A stretch of 64,000 bases of DNA, taken from the NCBI RefSeq assembly GCF_001544135.1, contig NZ_BCPV01000001.1, positions 62,001 through 126,000 of the forward strand. Reading direction: 5' to 3'. This document shows, one piece after another, positions 43,359-53,033 of this stretch. Source of the stretch: Geobacillus zalihae NBRC 101842 (GTDB lineage Bacteria; Bacillota; Bacilli; Bacillales; Anoxybacillaceae). The notes under the pieces were generated by a model. That model did not search any database. It was given only the letters and a program-made list of their open reading frames with translations, and was not told the DNA's origin. Positions within the stretch are counted from its first letter, which is position 1. Each line of letters opens with the position of its first letter. Position numbers and translations under genes: made by a program.

Positions 43359-43409
43359 ATCATACTTGATTTGCTCTTTCCTTGACAAACGCCCAATAAC
43401 CGCTATGAT
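43359..43409. promoter_or_regulatory. divergent bkdR/yqzF promoters sharing one -35
   Basis: Plus: TTGACA (43382-43387), 16 bp, TATGAT (43404-43409) toward yqzF. Minus: TTGTCA (43383-43388), 18 bp, TATGAT (43359-43364) toward bkdR. The two -35 boxes lie on the same seven bases. Confidence 0.7.
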
Positions 43410-43450
43410 AGTCGATAAGGCCACTCTTTTCGGAAAGGAACGCGATCGCG

Positions 43451-43699
43451 ATGGGGCGAATGATTGCGCTGTTGATTTTAGTCATCCCGGGGCTTTCGGC
43501 TGCGCTTGGCATCAAATGGATGCGCGATGCGTTGTTTGGCATCATACAGCCTCCGTTTGCCGTCTTATGGTTGCAATTTCTCGCCGGGCTCGCGCTGTTT
43601 GCCGCCGGGCTGGCGTTTCTCGGCGGTTTTTTGCTGCACCGCGACCGGAAGCGCAACAAAGTGCAGGCGCGTTTTCAACGAAAACGAAAAACGCCTTGA
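43451..43699 (+). CDS. yqzF: DUF2627 membrane protein YqzF
   Basis: 82 residues, two hydrophobic helices (MIALLILVIPGLSAALGIKWM and VLWLQFLAGLALFAAGLAFLGGF) and a strongly basic tail (HRDRKRNKVQARFQRKRKTP). Matches the small YqzF family conserved next to bkdR in Bacillaceae; no known function. AAAGGAA lies 11 nt before the ATG. Own promoter, transcribed away from bkdR, ends at the terminator shared with glpQ. Confidence 0.85.
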   Translation: MGRMIALLILVIPGLSAALGIKWMRDALFGIIQPPFAVLWLQFLAGLALFAAGLAFLGGFLLHRDRKRNKVQARFQRKRKTP

Positions 43700-43752
43700 C
43701 CCGGAACGTTGATGCCTATTACACTGGGAAACCATCCATTTCAAGACAAACA

Positions 43753-43788
43753 AAAAATGCCTTAACGTCTCTCGTTAAGGCGTTTTCT
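43753..43788. terminator. bidirectional terminator between yqzF and glpQ
   Basis: GCCTTAACG (43759-43767) pairs with CGTTAAGGC (43773-43781); plus side followed by GTTTTCTCTTT, minus side by ATTTTTTG. Confidence 0.85.
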
Positions 43789-44503
43789 CTTTCCATTGCT
43801 TCGCTTGGTGGGGGTAGTCGGTGAAGACAGCGTCAACGCCATAAGCAAACATCGTTTTCATCACATTTCGCTTATTTACCGTAAACGGGCGGACCGCCAC
43901 CCCGCGCCGCCGCGCTTCGGCGGCAAATTCCGCCGTCACCGTCCGATAGTGCGGATGCACCCCGTCGGCGTTCATGGCGCGCACATACGTCCATGGGTCA
44001 TACAGCGGCTCGATGTACAAAAGCGCCGTCTCGATTTCCGGTGCAAGCGTTCGGCAAAGGCGCATGCTATTATGGTTGAATGACGACAAAATCGTCCGCT
44101 TCTCAAGCCCATAGCGGCGCACGAGGGAGATCGTTTTTTGCTCAAGCGTTTCGTAGGCAATGAGGCTATTTTTCAGCTCGATGTTGACCGCCATCCGTGT
44201 TGATGACAGCCAAGCAAGCACTTCCTCAAGATGCGGAATCGGACAATGGCCGTGCTTGCCGCTCCATTTCGCCGCCGCGTTCAATCGGCGCAGTTCACGG
44301 TACGTGATGTCTTTCACCCAGCCGCTGCCGTCCGTCGTCCGGTCGACCGTTTCGTCATGAATGACGACCACTTCGCCGTCTTTTGTGAGCTGCACATCCA
44401 ATTCAATGCCGTCCGCTCCCGCTTTTTCCGCCTCGATAAACGCCGCCATCGTATTTTCCGGGTGCGTCCCCGCCGCCCCGCGGTGGGCAAAAATCAATGT
44501 CAT
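43775..44503 (-). CDS. yqiK: glycerophosphodiester phosphodiesterase (YqiK)
   Basis: 242 residues, GDPD fold. HRGAAGTHPENTMAAF carries the first catalytic His/Arg and Glu; ELDVQLTKDGEVVVIHDETVDRTT carries the metal acids and second His; NIELKN the third acid. No signal peptide, so a cytosolic enzyme producing glycerol-3-phosphate from deacylated phospholipids. AAAGGAAGAAGG precedes the ATG. Convergent with yqzF. Confidence 0.9.
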   Translation of the reverse strand: MTLIFAHRGAAGTHPENTMAAFIEAEKAGADGIELDVQLTKDGEVVVIHDETVDRTTDGSGWVKDITYRELRRLNAAAKWSGKHGHCPIPHLEEVLAWLSSTRMAVNIELKNSLIAYETLEQKTISLVRRYGLEKRTILSSFNHNSMRLCRTLAPEIETALLYIEPLYDPWTYVRAMNADGVHPHYRTVTAEFAAEARRRGVAVRPFTVNKRNVMKTMFAYGVDAVFTDYPHQAKQWKEKTP

Positions 44504-44611
44504 TCTGCCTTCTTCCTTTCGCCTTTATTCGCCGTTCAGCCAACGAGCTGGCCGAAACCGGCGGTCGTTCGTTATACTAAAAGTAATACTATGAACAAAC
44601 GAGGTGAGATG

Positions 44612-44764
44612 ATGCAGCCGTTGAAAATTTCGCTGGAAACAGCGCAAAAGCTGGCCAAAGCGCTCGGCGTGCCGATCGAGCAGATCATGCATATGCCGCC
44701 GCACATTTTGGTGAACAAGCTGCTGGAATTGGAGAAAAAAGAAAAAGAAAACGACCCGTCTTAA
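44612..44764 (+). CDS. YycC-like small protein
   Basis: 50 residues: QPLKISLETAQKLAKALGVPIEQIMHMPPHILVNKLLELEKKEKE, an all-helical protein with highly charged C-terminus, matching the YycC family of Bacillaceae by pattern. GAGGTGA sits 7 nt before ATG 44612 (a tandem ATG is at 44609). Plus strand, between divergent glpQ and convergent spo0A. Function unknown. Confidence 0.75.
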   Translation: MQPLKISLETAQKLAKALGVPIEQIMHMPPHILVNKLLELEKKEKENDPS

Positions 44765-44856
44765 CCGTCTGGCCCTTGGCGGTAAAGCCGCCTCTGTACA
44801 CCACACCGGCGCAAGCCACGTTCCCCCTTTTTTCGTTCCAGCAAGCCGCCAAACGG

Positions 44857-44887
44857 CAAAAAAGACGCCCCCGATTGCGGAGCGTCT
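44857..44887 (-). terminator. spo0A terminator
   Basis: AGACGC (44863-44868) and GCGTCT (44882-44887) with further inner pairs; minus side followed by TTTTTTGCC. Confidence 0.75.
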
Positions 44888-44915
44888 TGCTGCTTTGGCT
44901 ATCATTCGTTTTCCG

Positions 44916-45695
44916 TTACGATGCCTTATGCTCAAGCCGGAGCTTATCGGCCACCATGGCGATGAATTCCGAGTTTGTCGGCTTTGCCTTCGAGACGCTC
45001 ACCGTATAGCCAAACAGCGAGGAAATCGATTCGAGGTTGCCGCGGCTCCAAGCGACTTCGATCGCATGGCGAATGGCGCGCTCGACGCGGCTGGCGGTCG
45101 TGTTGTATTTTTTCGCGATGTCCGGATAGAGCACTTTCGTGATGGAGCCGAGCAGTTCGATGTCGTGGTACACCATCGCGATCGCTTCGCGCAAGTACAG
45201 ATAGCCTTTAATATGCGCCGGGACGCCGATTTCATGGATGATGCTCGTAATGCTCGCATCCAAATTTTTCGGTTTGTTGTCGCGCGCCTGGTAGGCAGAG
45301 CCGGTTTTTCTGACCATCGGCGCCGTTTTGCCATGAATCTGCCGAATGTGATGGACCAAATTCTCCATGTCGAACGGTTTTAAAATGAAGTAGGAAGCGC
45401 CGAGTTCCACTGCCTTTTTCGTGACATCCTCCTGGCCGAACGCCGTCAGCATAATGACGCTCGGCTGATGCTCACAACCTGCGCGGACTTTCTCAAGCAC
45501 AGCCAACCCATCCAAGTGCGGCATAATGATGTCCAGAAGCAAAATATCCGGCCGCTTTTCCTCGAGCATATGAAGGCAATCTTGGCCGTTATACGCCGTG
45601 CCAATCACTTCCATGTCCGGCTGACTCGAGATATATTCGTCAAGCAATGTCACCAATTCGCGGTTATCATCGGCAATGCACACCTTAATGCTCAA
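44916..45695 (-). CDS. spo0A: sporulation master regulator Spo0A
   Basis: 259 residues. Receiver domain with DD at 9-10, phosphorylated Asp at 55 ([12 protein letters not shown]) and Lys in ILKPFD; hinge; then the unique Spo0A DNA-binding domain ([50 protein letters not shown]). It starts with TTG 9 nt after GGGGGAGG; the open frame upstream has no ribosome site. Activated by the phosphorelay, it commits the cell to sporulation. Confidence 0.97.
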
Positions 45696-46102
45696 AACGA
45701 TCGTCCTCCCCCACTTTTTCTTGCTATGTAACATTCCGTTAACGTACATTCGACAACAGCAGCAAAAAATCCTTTTATTTTTCAAAAAATAAAAATTATA
45801 ACAAAAAACGAGCTCATTAGACAATATCCGTTTTCACCAGCGATGCGTTTGTCGAAAAATCTTTACAAATTTCATTTTAACGGATGTTTCACCAAATATC
45901 TATGCCAAACCGGCAAAATTTTTGCCGCCTTTTTTGAAAAATTTTTAGTGGCAGCCTAACCAATATGGCGGGATCAATCAAGCCGCTCACAGCATTTCGA
46001 AACATTGGCCTTGGGATGATCAGGAAGAGATGAATGGTGACCAAATCATCACTCGTCATTTCACCAAATATACGCAAGAATCGAATGTTGGCTGCCGGGA
46101 AA
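45696..46102 (-). promoter_or_regulatory. spo0A regulatory region
   Basis: Gene-free 400 bp. On minus: TTGTCT (45819-45824), 18 bp, TATAAT (45795-45800), a vegetative-type promoter. Two 0A boxes TTGTCGAA: one on minus at 45749-45756 between this promoter and the gene, one on plus at 45849-45856 upstream of it. This fits autoregulation with promoter switching as in B. subtilis; I did not find a clear sigma-H promoter. 45900-46102 shows nothing I can name. Confidence 0.7.
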
Positions 46103-46130
46103 AAGCGAGCCGACTTTGTCAGCTCGCTTT
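46103..46130 (-). terminator. spoIVB terminator
   Basis: AAAGCGAGC and GCTCGCTTT pair around TGACAAAGTC and run into TTCCC on minus; the spoIVB stop codon is inside the hairpin. Confidence 0.7.
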
Positions 46131-47414
46131 CTTTTGTTTGCCGTATAGATCGATGCCTGCCTCTTGCAGCATCCACTCAATGTGGACGCCATAGCCGGAT
46201 GTCGGATCGTTCACGAAAACGTGCGTCACTGCGCCGACAAGTTTTCCATCCTGAATGATCGGACTGCCGCTCATCCCTTGGACGATGCCCCCTGTTTTCT
46301 TTAACAAGCGCGGGTCCGTGACGCGAATCACGAGGCCTTTGGTCGCCGGAAATTTCTGCGGAATGGTGCTGACAATTTCCACGTCAAACTGCTCGACTTT
46401 GTCGTTTTCCACCACTGTCAATATTTTTGCCGGTCCTTCTTTCACTTGGTTCGCCAAGGCAACCGGGATCGGTTTTGTGAACGGACCGTTCGGCAGTGGC
46501 TTTGTAAGCTTGCCAAAAATGCCAAACGGGCTGTTGGTGGTGATCGTGCCGATCACTTCTTCGCCGTCGGAAAAGCGGGCTAATTTTTCACCTGGATTGC
46601 CGCTCGTCCCTTTTTCGATCGATGTGACGGTCGAGCGCATAATTTGCCCGTTTTGCACGACAATCGGCTTTTTCGTATCCATGTCAGAGATGACATGGCC
46701 AAGTGCGCCATATGTTTTTGATTTGGGGTCGTAAAATGTCATCGTCCCGATGCCGGCGGCCGAATCGCGAATGTACAGGCCGATGCGGTACACATCGTCA
46801 TGCCTGTCTCTCAGCGGAACGAGCTTCACCGTCATGGAGTGCTGATCGCGCAGAATTTTTAGATGAAGCGGTTTTCCCGTTTTGCCGGCCTCCTCGATGA
46901 AAGGGGAGAGGTCGCTCATGTTTTCGATTTTTTGGCCGTTAATGCCGATAATGATGTCGCCGACTTGAATGCCGGCTGCCTCTCCCGGCGATTTTTTCCC
47001 GTTTTCGGTTTCGACAAGGTGGTAACCGACGACAAGAACGCCGACGGTATTGAGCTTGACGCCGATCGATTGTCCGCCGGGAATGACTTTGAGCGTCGGC
47101 AGCACGTTGACATCCACTTGCTTGATCGGCATTCCGGCAACCTGCAACATCATCGTTTCATGTCCGCGGCGTTTCGCCTTTACAGACAGAGAACCGTTTT
47201 TTCGCTCAATATTGAGCGTTTCGGGAGCGTTTCGGTCATTGACGGCCGCTTGCACGGGAAGGGAAGCGGCAGGAAATTCAACCGCATCGCCTTCAAACAG
47301 GACAAGCTGCTTCGGAATTTGCCAATATTCCTTCATCGGTTTGGAAAAGGCGATGGCCGTCAATATACCAAGGAGAAGCACTCCTGCGATTTTTCGCGCC
47401 GTTTCTTTATTCAA
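46119..47414 (-). CDS. spoIVB: SpoIVB serine peptidase (sigma-K checkpoint)
   Basis: 431 residues. One N-terminal membrane helix ([16 protein letters not shown]), a PDZ domain (residues ~110-190: [12 protein letters not shown]...[21 protein letters not shown]) and an S55 peptidase domain with catalytic His in [10 protein letters not shown] and Ser in [24 protein letters not shown]. Secreted from the forespore, it cleaves SpoIVFA and so triggers pro-sigma-K processing. TTG start after GGAGAG. Lies between recN and spo0A as in Bacillus. Confidence 0.96.
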   Translation of the reverse strand: MNKETARKIAGVLLLGILTAIAFSKPMKEYWQIPKQLVLFEGDAVEFPAASLPVQAAVNDRNAPETLNIERKNGSLSVKAKRRGHETMMLQVAGMPIKQVDVNVLPTLKVIPGGQSIGVKLNTVGVLVVGYHLVETENGKKSPGEAAGIQVGDIIIGINGQKIENMSDLSPFIEEAGKTGKPLHLKILRDQHSMTVKLVPLRDRHDDVYRIGLYIRDSAAGIGTMTFYDPKSKTYGALGHVISDMDTKKPIVVQNGQIMRSTVTSIEKGTSGNPGEKLARFSDGEEVIGTITTNSPFGIFGKLTKPLPNGPFTKPIPVALANQVKEGPAKILTVVENDKVEQFDVEIVSTIPQKFPATKGLVIRVTDPRLLKKTGGIVQGMSGSPIIQDGKLVGAVTHVFVNDPTSGYGVHIEWMLQEAGIDLYGKQKKAS

Positions 47415-47504
47415 TGTCGTCCACTCTCCTCGCTCCCGCCTACACCATGCAAAAACGGTTACAGTTTTAATTTTGCCTGAACCGGGGAAAATATAATCGC
47501 CCTG

Positions 47505-47551
47505 TCGATAAAAAAGCTGCCCGGAATTGGATGGACTTGCATCCGGACAGC
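47505..47551 (-). terminator. recN terminator
   Basis: GCTGCCCGG (47516-47524) pairs with CCGGACAGC (47543-47551) with an inner GGAT/ATCC; minus side followed by TTTTTTATCG. Confidence 0.7.
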
Positions 47552-47687
47552 CGCGCGGCTTTTTGCTTATCTTTATGAAACACCGTAGTTCTCTTAAGGA
47601 AAGCGGGCGCCAAGGCAGAACAGGCAGGCGGAATCGGCCCGCTTTGAGAGGGATGCGCCTCCCCTCGACGAACAGGGGAAACAGGAA

Positions 47688-49409
47688 TCAATGTTTCATT
47701 TTCGCCGCCAGTTCCAACAGCTCTTTGGCATGCCGTTTCGTCAATTCCGTCATCTCGACGCCGGAAATCATCCGCCCGATTTCTTTCACTTTCTCCTCCT
47801 CATTGAGCTTCCTCACGACTGTTTTCGTCCGTTCCCCATCCGTCTCTTTGGCGATCAACAAGTGCGTGTCCGCCATCGCAGCGACTTGCGGCAGATGGGA
47901 AATGCAAAGCACTTGCGACTGGCTGGCGATGCGGTAAATTTTTTCCGCCATTGCCTGGGCGACGCGTCCGCTGACACCGGTGTCGACCTCATCAAAAACA
48001 ATCGACGTCACTCCTTGATGTTTGGAAAAAATCGTTTTCAACGCCAGCATAATGCGCGACAGCTCGCCGCCGGAAGCGACTTTGACGAGCGGTTTTAACG
48101 GCTCGCCGACGTTCGTCGAAATGTAAAACTCGACGACATCGATGCCGTCTTCTTGGAACCTAACCGGCACGCCGTCGACCAAGGGAGCGTCAAGCGATCC
48201 TTCGCGCTTGGCAAATACGATGTCAAATTTCGTTTTGTCCATGTACAAGTCTTTCAGTTCTTGATGAATGCGCTCAATCAGGCGCCGGGCATATGTTTGC
48301 CGAACAGCGGTGACGTTTTTCGCCTCCGTGAGCAACTCGTCCGTCACCAGAGCGAGCTGCTGCTTAAGCTCATGCACATGCGTTTCGCGATTTTCGATTG
48401 TCTCGATTTCCTCGGCGATCGTCTCGGCATAGTGCAAAATATCGGCGATCGTCGCCCCGTATTTTCGTTTGAGCTGCCCGATTTCCGCGAGACGGCTTTC
48501 AATGGCATCGAGCCGCTCTGGGTCGTATTCCATCTCCTCAATTTGATCGCGCAGCTTGTACATGACTTCCTCGAGCAAATAGTAGCAGTTCGACGTCGTT
48601 TCATGCGCATCTTTGAGCGCTGCATCCATGCCTGCGACGTCATCGAGATGGCGCATCGCCTCCCCGATCGAATCAAGTCCGCGTCCCTCTCCGGAGAGGG
48701 CCTCATAACTTTTCTGCAGCGCGGTATAAATTTTTTGAAAATTGACGATGCGAACTTTTTCCTCCATCAGCCGCTCGTCCTCGCCCGGCTCAAGCGCCGC
48801 CTGCTCGATTTCACGCAGCTGAAACGTCAGCAAATCAAGCCGGTGCGCCATTTGCTGTTCATTTTCGCTCAGCTTTTTCAATTTTTTTCCGAGCTCCTCA
48901 TACCGCTCGTAGACGGCGCGGTAGCGAGCAAGCGCCTCTGCTGCCTCTAGGCCGCCGAACTCGTCTAAAAGCGGCAGATGGCGGGACGGATCCATCAGTT
49001 CTTGATGTTCATGCTGGCCGTGAATATCCACAAGCGTCGCCCCGATGTCGCGCAGCACCGCCGTCGTGACGAGCTTGCCGTTAATGCGGCAGACGCTTTT
49101 GCCGTTGGCGAAAATATCGCGGCGCAACACGATCATGCCGTCGCTGGCGTCGATGCCAACGTCTGCGCATTTTTGCCAGCATGGATGGCGGTCATCATCA
49201 AGCAAAAACAGCCCTTCGATTTCCGCCTTTTCCGCCCCAAAGCGGACAAATTCAGCGGAGCCGCGTCCGCCGATCAACAAATGAATCGCGTCGATGATGA
49301 TCGATTTGCCGGCTCCCGTTTCGCCGGTTAACACCGTCAGCCCTTTGTCGAACGACAACGAGAGCGACTCGATAATGGCGAAATTTTTAATCGACAGCTC
49401 GGCGAGCAT
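47688..49409 (-). CDS. recN: DNA repair protein RecN
   Basis: 573 residues, SMC-like. N-terminal Walker A GETGAGKSII at ~30, two long coiled coils (residues ~150-360), and a C-terminal half with signature LASGGELSRIMLALK and Walker B TSIVFDEVDTGVSG. Early responder to double-strand breaks. AAGGAG precedes ATG 49409. Downstream of ahrC, as in Bacillus. Confidence 0.96.
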   Translation of the reverse strand: MLAELSIKNFAIIESLSLSFDKGLTVLTGETGAGKSIIIDAIHLLIGGRGSAEFVRFGAEKAEIEGLFLLDDDRHPCWQKCADVGIDASDGMIVLRRDIFANGKSVCRINGKLVTTAVLRDIGATLVDIHGQHEHQELMDPSRHLPLLDEFGGLEAAEALARYRAVYERYEELGKKLKKLSENEQQMAHRLDLLTFQLREIEQAALEPGEDERLMEEKVRIVNFQKIYTALQKSYEALSGEGRGLDSIGEAMRHLDDVAGMDAALKDAHETTSNCYYLLEEVMYKLRDQIEEMEYDPERLDAIESRLAEIGQLKRKYGATIADILHYAETIAEEIETIENRETHVHELKQQLALVTDELLTEAKNVTAVRQTYARRLIERIHQELKDLYMDKTKFDIVFAKREGSLDAPLVDGVPVRFQEDGIDVVEFYISTNVGEPLKPLVKVASGGELSRIMLALKTIFSKHQGVTSIVFDEVDTGVSGRVAQAMAEKIYRIASQSQVLCISHLPQVAAMADTHLLIAKETDGERTKTVVRKLNEEEKVKEIGRMISGVEMTELTKRHAKELLELAAKMKH

Positions 49410-49477
49410 TTCACCACTCCTTGCCTGTCCGATTAATTCCACTTTTGATTATAGCACGTATGTTCGGATTTGCAAAC

Positions 49478-49535
49478 GAGGACCGCCCTGTCGTTCCGTC
49501 CTTGAACGCAGAACGGGAGCTGGGCCGGTCCTCGC
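49478..49535 (-). terminator. hairpin between ahrC and recN
   Basis: CGAGGACCG and CGGTCCTCG flank a ~38-nt loop and are extended by GGCCC/GGGC pairing; weak TTTGC follows on minus. Probably a partial terminator or attenuator. Confidence 0.5.
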
Positions 49536-49985
49536 CTAGAGCATGGACAACAGCTGGTCGGACACTTTTTCCGCATCTTTCGGAGTACGGCAGATGATCA
49601 GGCACGTATCGTCGCCGCAAATCGTACCGACGATTTCGTTCCAATCCAAATTGTCGAGCAAGACGCCGACGGCATGGGCGTTGCCCGGCAGCGTCCGCAA
49701 CACAAGCAAGTTGCCCGTTCCGTCAAGCTTCACAAACACATCAACAAGCGCCCGCTTCAGCTTTTGCAGCGGATTGAAGCGCTGGTCGGACGGAAGGCTG
49801 TACTTGTAGCGGCCGTTGGCCATCGGCACTTTGACGAGCTGCATTTCTTTAATGTCGCGCGAGACGGTCGCTTGGGTGACGTTAAAGCCAGCTTCTCTCA
49901 GCCGGTCGACAAGCTCGTCTTGCGTTTCAATGTCATGGTTCATAATGATTTCGCGAATTTTAATATGCCTTTGCCCTTTGTTCAC
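49536..49985 (-). CDS. argR: arginine repressor AhrC/ArgR
   Basis: 149 residues: N-terminal winged helix ([32 protein letters not shown]) and C-terminal hexamerisation/arginine-binding domain ([29 protein letters not shown] with the arginine-binding GDDT). Represses biosynthetic and activates catabolic arginine genes. The thermophile orthologue from G. stearothermophilus is the crystallised ArgR. Confidence 0.96.
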   Translation of the reverse strand: MNKGQRHIKIREIIMNHDIETQDELVDRLREAGFNVTQATVSRDIKEMQLVKVPMANGRYKYSLPSDQRFNPLQKLKRALVDVFVKLDGTGNLLVLRTLPGNAHAVGVLLDNLDWNEIVGTICGDDTCLIICRTPKDAEKVSDQLLSML

Positions 49986-50041
49986 ATTGCGCCACCTCCC
50001 CGCTTTTCAAAGTGCAGAGCAGATTGTCCGTCCCGCCGACG

Positions 50042-50890
50042 CTATTTGCCGCTTGGCTCCACGCTCCCCGCCCGCAATCGGGCATGCGCCTCGCTCACCA
50101 CGTCGGCGACGGATGCTGGCAGTCGGTTTTCTCCCTCCCGGTTTCCTCCAGGATAGGCAGCATGAAGCAAAAATTCAATATTGCCGTCGCCGCCGGTAAT
50201 CGGTGAATACGTTAAATGAAGAACATCGAACCCTTCCGCACAGGCGAATTGAATGATCGATTCGAGCACTTCCTCGTGAATGTTCGGGTCGCGAACAATC
50301 CCCTTTTTGCCGACCTTTTCCCTGCCGGCTTCAAACTGCGGCTTGACGAGCGCAATCACATCGCCGCCCGGCACCATGACCGTCTTGACGACCGGCAAAA
50401 TGAGCCGCAGCGAAATAAACGAGACATCGATGACAGCTACTTCCGGCAGCCCTTTCGTAAACTGATCCGGCGTCACGTAGCGGAAGTTCGTCCGCTCCAT
50501 TACAACGACGCGCTCGTCTTGACGCAGCTTCCAAGCAAGCTGGTTGTAGCCGACATCGACGGCATACGTCAGCTTCGCCCCATGCTGCAAGGCGCAGTCG
50601 GTGAAACCGCCGGTCGACGCGCCGATGTCAAGAACAATTTTATTTTCCACGCGAATATGAAACTCGCGCAACGCTTTTTCCAGTTTCAACCCACCGCGGC
50701 TGACGTACGGAAGCGGGTTGCCTTTCACCTCAAGCGGAATGTCAACCGGCACTTTTTCCCCGGGCTTATCGAGTCGAACGTCGTTTGAATAGACAAGCCC
50801 GGCCATGATCGCCCGCTTCGCCTTTTCTCGCGTTTCCGCCAGCCCTCGTTCGACAAGCAGCACATCGAGCCGTTCTTTTTTTCCTTTCAT
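50042..50890 (-). CDS. yqxC: TlyA-family rRNA 2'-O-methyltransferase/hemolysin-like (YqxC)
   Basis: 282 residues: N-terminal S4 RNA-binding domain (RLDVLLVERGLAETREKAKRAIMAG), then an FtsJ-like SAM domain with VLDIGASTGGFTDCALQHGA and the catalytic region VSFISLRLILP. TlyA proteins methylate rRNA cytidine 2'-OH in mycobacteria; the Bacillus target is less clear. Starts 3 nt after the dxs stop, in operon with dxs and argR. Confidence 0.92.
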   Translation of the reverse strand: MKGKKERLDVLLVERGLAETREKAKRAIMAGLVYSNDVRLDKPGEKVPVDIPLEVKGNPLPYVSRGGLKLEKALREFHIRVENKIVLDIGASTGGFTDCALQHGAKLTYAVDVGYNQLAWKLRQDERVVVMERTNFRYVTPDQFTKGLPEVAVIDVSFISLRLILPVVKTVMVPGGDVIALVKPQFEAGREKVGKKGIVRDPNIHEEVLESIIQFACAEGFDVLHLTYSPITGGDGNIEFLLHAAYPGGNREGENRLPASVADVVSEAHARLRAGSVEPSGK

Positions 50891-50893
50891 GTC

Positions 50894-52789
50894 TCAAGCC
50901 CTTTTCTGTTTTCTTGGCACCATCGTTTTGATGCGGTCGATGATATGGGTCGACGTCAGCCCGATTTCATTGAGCAGCTCGCTGACGCTTCCATGTTCGA
51001 TAAAGCGGTCCGGGATGCCCATCCGTTCGATGACCGCTCCGTGATAACCATGATCATGAGCAAACTCCAACACAGCACTGCCAAAGCCGCCTTGCAGCAC
51101 CGCCTCTTCGACCGTTAAGATCGGCAGGCGGCTCTCAAGCAGTTCGTGAAGCATCGCCACGTCCATCGGCTTCAAAAAGCGAGCGTTGACGACTTTCACC
51201 GATATGCCGTCTTTCGCCAGCTCGTCGGCCGCCTTAAGCGCCATCGAAATCGTCGTGCCAAACGTCAAAATCGCCGCATCGCAGCCGTCGCGCAACACTT
51301 CCCACGTGCCGATTGGGATTTCTTTCAGCTCCTCATCAAGCGGTACGCCAAGCCCGTTGCCGCGCGGGAAACGCATGGCGATTGGCCCGTCGTCGTAGCG
51401 GATGGCGGTGTACACCATGTGCTGTCCTTCGTTTTCGTCTTTTGGCATCATCAACACCAAGTTCGGCACATGGCGCAAAAAGGCGATGTCAAACACCCCT
51501 TGGTGCGTTTCGCCGTCCGCCCCGACCAACCCAGCACGGTCAATGGCGAAAAAGACATTTAAGTTTTGCCGGCATACATCATGGACGACTTGGTCATAGG
51601 CGCGCTGCAAAAATGTCGAATAAATGGCCAAAAACGGTTTCATCCCTTGCGTCGCCAATCCAGCCGCAAGCGTTGTCGCATGCTGCTCGGCGATGCCAAC
51701 ATCAAACATCCGATCGGGGAACTCGCTTGCGAACCCTTCCAGCTTCGAGCCGACCGGCATCGCCGGCGTAATCGCGACGATGCGCGGGTCGGTGCGGGCG
51801 AGCCGGCGCACGGTTTCGCTGACAAGCGCGCTCCATGACGGACCTGCCTCTTTCGTTTTGACAAAAGCGCCGGTTTCGATTTTGTACGGCCCTGTGCCGT
51901 GCCATGTGCCGACTTTGTCGTTTTCCGCCGGACTGTACCCTTTTCCCTTCTTCGTGATGACATGGACAAGCACGGGGCCTTTCATCTTCTTCGCATAGCG
52001 CAAGTTCTCAAGCAAATCCTCAAAATCGTGGCCGTCGACCGGGCCTAAATACGTAAACCCGAGCTCTTCGAAAAACACGCCGGAGACAAGCAAATATTTC
52101 AAGCTGTCTTTCAGCCGCTCGGCCGTCGCCGCCAACTTGCCGCCGACCGCTGGGATGCGCTTGAGCAGCAGCTCCAGTTCATCTTTCACCCACTGGTATT
52201 TGCCTGCGGTGCGCAACCGACCGAGGATGTTGTGCAACGCGCCGACGTTCGGGGCGATCGACATTTCATTGTCATTTAAGATGACAATCATATCCGTTTT
52301 CTCATGCCCGATATGGTTGAGCGCCTCAAGCGCCATGCCGCCGGTGAGCGCCCCGTCGCCGATGATCGGCACGATGTATTCATCCGTCCCTTTCAAATCA
52401 CGGGCGATCGCCATTCCCATCGCCGCCGACAGCGACGTCGAGCTATGGCCCGTTTCCCACACGTCATGCTCGCTTTCGCTCCGTTTCGGGAACCCGGACA
52501 GCCCCTTGTATTGGCGGAGCGTGTCGAACGCGGCGGCGCGTCCGGTCAAAATTTTATGCACGTATGACTGGTGTCCGACATCCCAAATGAGCTTGTCTTT
52601 TGGGCTGTCGAATTCGCGGTGGAGGGCGATCGTCAGCTCGACGACCCCTAAGTTCGGGCCGATATGTCCGCCCGTTTTCGACAACTTCTCAATTAAAAAC
52701 CGCCGAATCTCGGCGCTTAACCGTTTCAGCTCAGGAATGGACATGTTTTTGACAACGCGCGGATGGTCAATTTTTGTCAAGTCCAACAA
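50894..52789 (-). CDS. dxs: 1-deoxy-D-xylulose-5-phosphate synthase
   Basis: 631 residues. Thiamine-diphosphate motif [19 protein letters not shown]...[23 protein letters not shown], the [15 protein letters not shown] segment and C-terminal [13 protein letters not shown]. First step of the MEP isoprenoid route from pyruvate and glyceraldehyde-3-phosphate. Starts with TTG (52789, or the next TTG at 52786, which gives the family's MDL start); the ribosome site is weak. Confidence 0.96.
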   Translation of the reverse strand: MLDLTKIDHPRVVKNMSIPELKRLSAEIRRFLIEKLSKTGGHIGPNLGVVELTIALHREFDSPKDKLIWDVGHQSYVHKILTGRAAAFDTLRQYKGLSGFPKRSESEHDVWETGHSSTSLSAAMGMAIARDLKGTDEYIVPIIGDGALTGGMALEALNHIGHEKTDMIVILNDNEMSIAPNVGALHNILGRLRTAGKYQWVKDELELLLKRIPAVGGKLAATAERLKDSLKYLLVSGVFFEELGFTYLGPVDGHDFEDLLENLRYAKKMKGPVLVHVITKKGKGYSPAENDKVGTWHGTGPYKIETGAFVKTKEAGPSWSALVSETVRRLARTDPRIVAITPAMPVGSKLEGFASEFPDRMFDVGIAEQHATTLAAGLATQGMKPFLAIYSTFLQRAYDQVVHDVCRQNLNVFFAIDRAGLVGADGETHQGVFDIAFLRHVPNLVLMMPKDENEGQHMVYTAIRYDDGPIAMRFPRGNGLGVPLDEELKEIPIGTWEVLRDGCDAAILTFGTTISMALKAADELAKDGISVKVVNARFLKPMDVAMLHELLESRLPILTVEEAVLQGGFGSAVLEFAHDHGYHGAVIERMGIPDRFIEHGSVSELLNEIGLTSTHIIDRIKTMVPRKQKRA

Positions 52790-52965
52790 AGATCACTCGC
52801 TTTCATTCTGTCGTTCTCCGAGCCGTTTCTCCTCGTACAGGTAGTATTATTATACATGATCCGGCGCGAAAAATCGACTTTTCCCGCCAACGCAGCCCGT
52901 CACCACTAGGACGCGTTTTGTGGTGTATCTATAGAACTTGCGGCGGCCGCCCGGCGGAAAACAAC

Positions 52966-53025
52966 CAAAAAAACAAGGCCGCCTCCGCCCCGCAGGAAAG
53001 CGAACAACGGGAACAAGAGGCGGCC
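52966..53025 (-). terminator. terminator after ispA
   Basis: GGCCGCCTC (53025-53017 on minus) pairs with GAGGCGGCC (52985-52977) over a ~31-nt loop and is followed by TTGTTTTTTT. It suggests dxs has its own promoter or relies on read-through. Confidence 0.75.
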
Positions 53026-53033
53026 GCCCCGCA

